A stretch of 40,865 nucleotides of DNA from JBDTCS01 sp039923455 (lineage in GTDB: Bacteria; Bacteroidota; Ignavibacteria; Palsa-1295): the NCBI GenBank assembly GCA_039923455.1, contig JBDTCS010000174.1:1-40865 (forward strand), given 5' to 3'. The notes beneath the pieces were generated by a model that was given only the letters and a program-made list of their open reading frames with translations, had not been told where the DNA came from and did no database searches. Positions 39,826-40,865 of the stretch are shown here, piece by piece; within the stretch, counting starts at the first letter, position 1; every line of letters begins with the position of its first letter. The translations under genes and the position numbers were made by a program.

Positions 39826-40865
39826 ATGCCTAATTCGAAGAACAGATCAGCCTATCAATCATTTTCTGCGACTATTACTTCGCGGCCTTTTGCAGTCGCG
39901 ATATTTCTGTTGCTGCTCAATGATCTTCTTCTGCAGCATTTGCTTCACAACGCATTTACCGGCAAGCTATCCGATTTTGCAGGGCTCTTTGCGTTCGCAT
40001 TGTTTTTTGGTTCAATGTTTCCGAAGCATTCGAAGAGTGTGATCGCAGGTATTGGTGCTGCGTTCATTCTTTGGAAATCACCTCTCGCATCTGGCTGCAT
40101 CGACCTCTTCAACAGCGTCGCGCCGTTTTCGATCGCTCGGGTTGTGGATTACACCGACATACTCGCGCTGATTGTTCTGCCGTTTGCTTATCTGGAATTG
40201 CATCGACCAAAGTCTGCGAGAGTTGATCGCAGTATGCGCACACAGCTTGCAACCGTTTTCAGTTGTGCAGTCGCGCTCTTTGCATTCTGCGCAACATCAA
40301 TGACGCATCACAACGAAGATTTTGATCACGCGTATTATTTCTCGTTGGGCAAGGAAGCACTGCTGAATACTTTTACGCAGAAATCTATTGAGGTAACAAA
40401 ATCGGATACGAACGATTTTCATTGCGTGGTTGGGTATGTCTACTCGACGGAGGGTCATGCGCCTTATCCCGATTCTTTAGTTCTCGAGGCGACGTGCGTT
40501 ATTCGTTCTGAGTATGGCAATCAAGGTGCGCACTCGGTTCTGATCCTCAAGCGTCTCTTAACAAGTTCACGGCCTGAGCAAACGCGTGACGGGATGCTCG
40601 CAAATTTTGAGGCCGAGGTGATCGCCAAAATTCCCGGGAAGCTTAGCGATAATGTTCGTTGGCACTTTCCACGATTGGAGTTGAAATTTCTTGGAGCACC
40701 TATTCTTATCGCCCTTATCGTCGGCGAGATACTCTTGCTCATTCCGACAATCGTACTTAGGCGATCACGAAAGAAACCTCGAACAGCATCTGAGAAAAGC
40801 CGCACAGCAACAGTTGTGACTTGGATAATTTGGATCACAACCGCGACCTGGACCGTGCTGCTATT
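39826..40865 (+). CDS. Multi-pass membrane protein, function unknown (runs off the window)
   Basis: The frame is open from an ATG at 39826 to the last base, giving 346 codons without a stop. TM1 covers about residues 21-41 (FAVAIFLLLLNDLLLQ), TM2 about 49-65 and TM3 about 72-92. The loop between TM1 and TM2 has a distinctive GKLSDFAGL and a later WKSPLASGCID. TM4 is at about 110-125 (YTDILALIVLPFAY). A further segment lies near 135-150, then a soluble part of about 130 residues, then two more hydrophobic segments at the end of the window. The KLSDFAGL motif recurs in uncharacterised membrane proteins that I cannot name to a family. It is real coding sequence by codon pattern and topology. Confidence 0.7.
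   Translation, partial: MPNSKNRSAYQSFSATITSRPFAVAIFLLLLNDLLLQHLLHNAFTGKLSDFAGLFAFALFFGSMFPKHSKSVIAGIGAAFILWKSPLASGCIDLFNSVAPFSIARVVDYTDILALIVLPFAYLELHRPKSARVDRSMRTQLATVFSCAVALFAFCATSMTHHNEDFDHAYYFSLGKEALLNTFTQKSIEVTKSDTNDFHCVVGYVYSTEGHAPYPDSLVLEATCVIRSEYGNQGAHSVLILKRLLTSSRPEQTRDGMLANFEAEVIAKIPGKLSDNVRWHFPRLELKFLGAPILIALIVGEILLLIPTIVLRRSRKKPRTASEKSRTATVVTWIIWITTATWTVLL

Overview
The window looks like a chromosomal segment from a bacterium of the Bacteroidota/Chlorobiota (FCB) group. A Kapabacteria- or Ignavibacteria-like lineage is my best guess, but it is not proven. Supporting signs are a secreted protein with a type IX secretion (T9SS) sorting domain, several envelope proteins of FCB type, six TAnnTTTG motifs (the Bacteroidota -7 promoter element) upstream of genes, and start codons that almost never have a Shine-Dalgarno sequence. 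Base composition is close to 50% G+C. I see no integrase, transposase, CRISPR array or rRNA.

Layout. 1-504: the end of a VWA-domain protein. 599-1258: an outer-membrane beta-barrel. 1484-3675: divergent dapF and sucC. 3777-5906: a T9SS cargo protein with propeller-like repeats, then about 700 bases without a convincing gene. 6630-8039: an ABC-exporter membrane domain without an ATPase. 8070-10775: mutS, divergent from hutI and rodA (10970-13534). 13618-13691: tRNA-Pro(GGG). 13784-18022: mltG, a double-OmpA outer-membrane protein and a Yip1-type membrane protein, all on the minus strand. 18263-21121: rseP and dxr, with a possible small ORF touching the dxr start. 21353-24997: a TonB-receptor-like barrel, a LOG-like protein and rlmB on the plus strand. 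These converge on rnr and a lipoprotein gene (24999-28134, minus). 28268-34903: recG, a CADD-type pABA-synthesis protein, and a 995-residue secreted protein with phage-tail-fibre-like repeats. 35555-38049: tRNA-Leu(TAG), tig and clpP. 38151-39665: class I fumarase (minus). 39826 to the end: a multi-pass membrane protein that runs off the window.

The genes are mostly housekeeping: cell wall (dapF, rodA, mltG), TCA cycle (sucC, fumarase), isoprenoids (dxr), DNA and RNA maintenance (mutS, recG, rnr, rlmB), proteostasis (tig, clpP, rseP) and histidine degradation (hutI). Envelope proteins of less certain role are scattered among them. Most transcription units end in clear intrinsic terminators.

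The items most worth a second look are: the CADD-like protein, in which every catalytic residue I can recall from the chlamydial enzyme is present; the tail-fibre-like secreted repeat protein with a structured leader; the ATPase-less ABC membrane protein with a large insert; and the outer-membrane protein with two OmpA-like domains.
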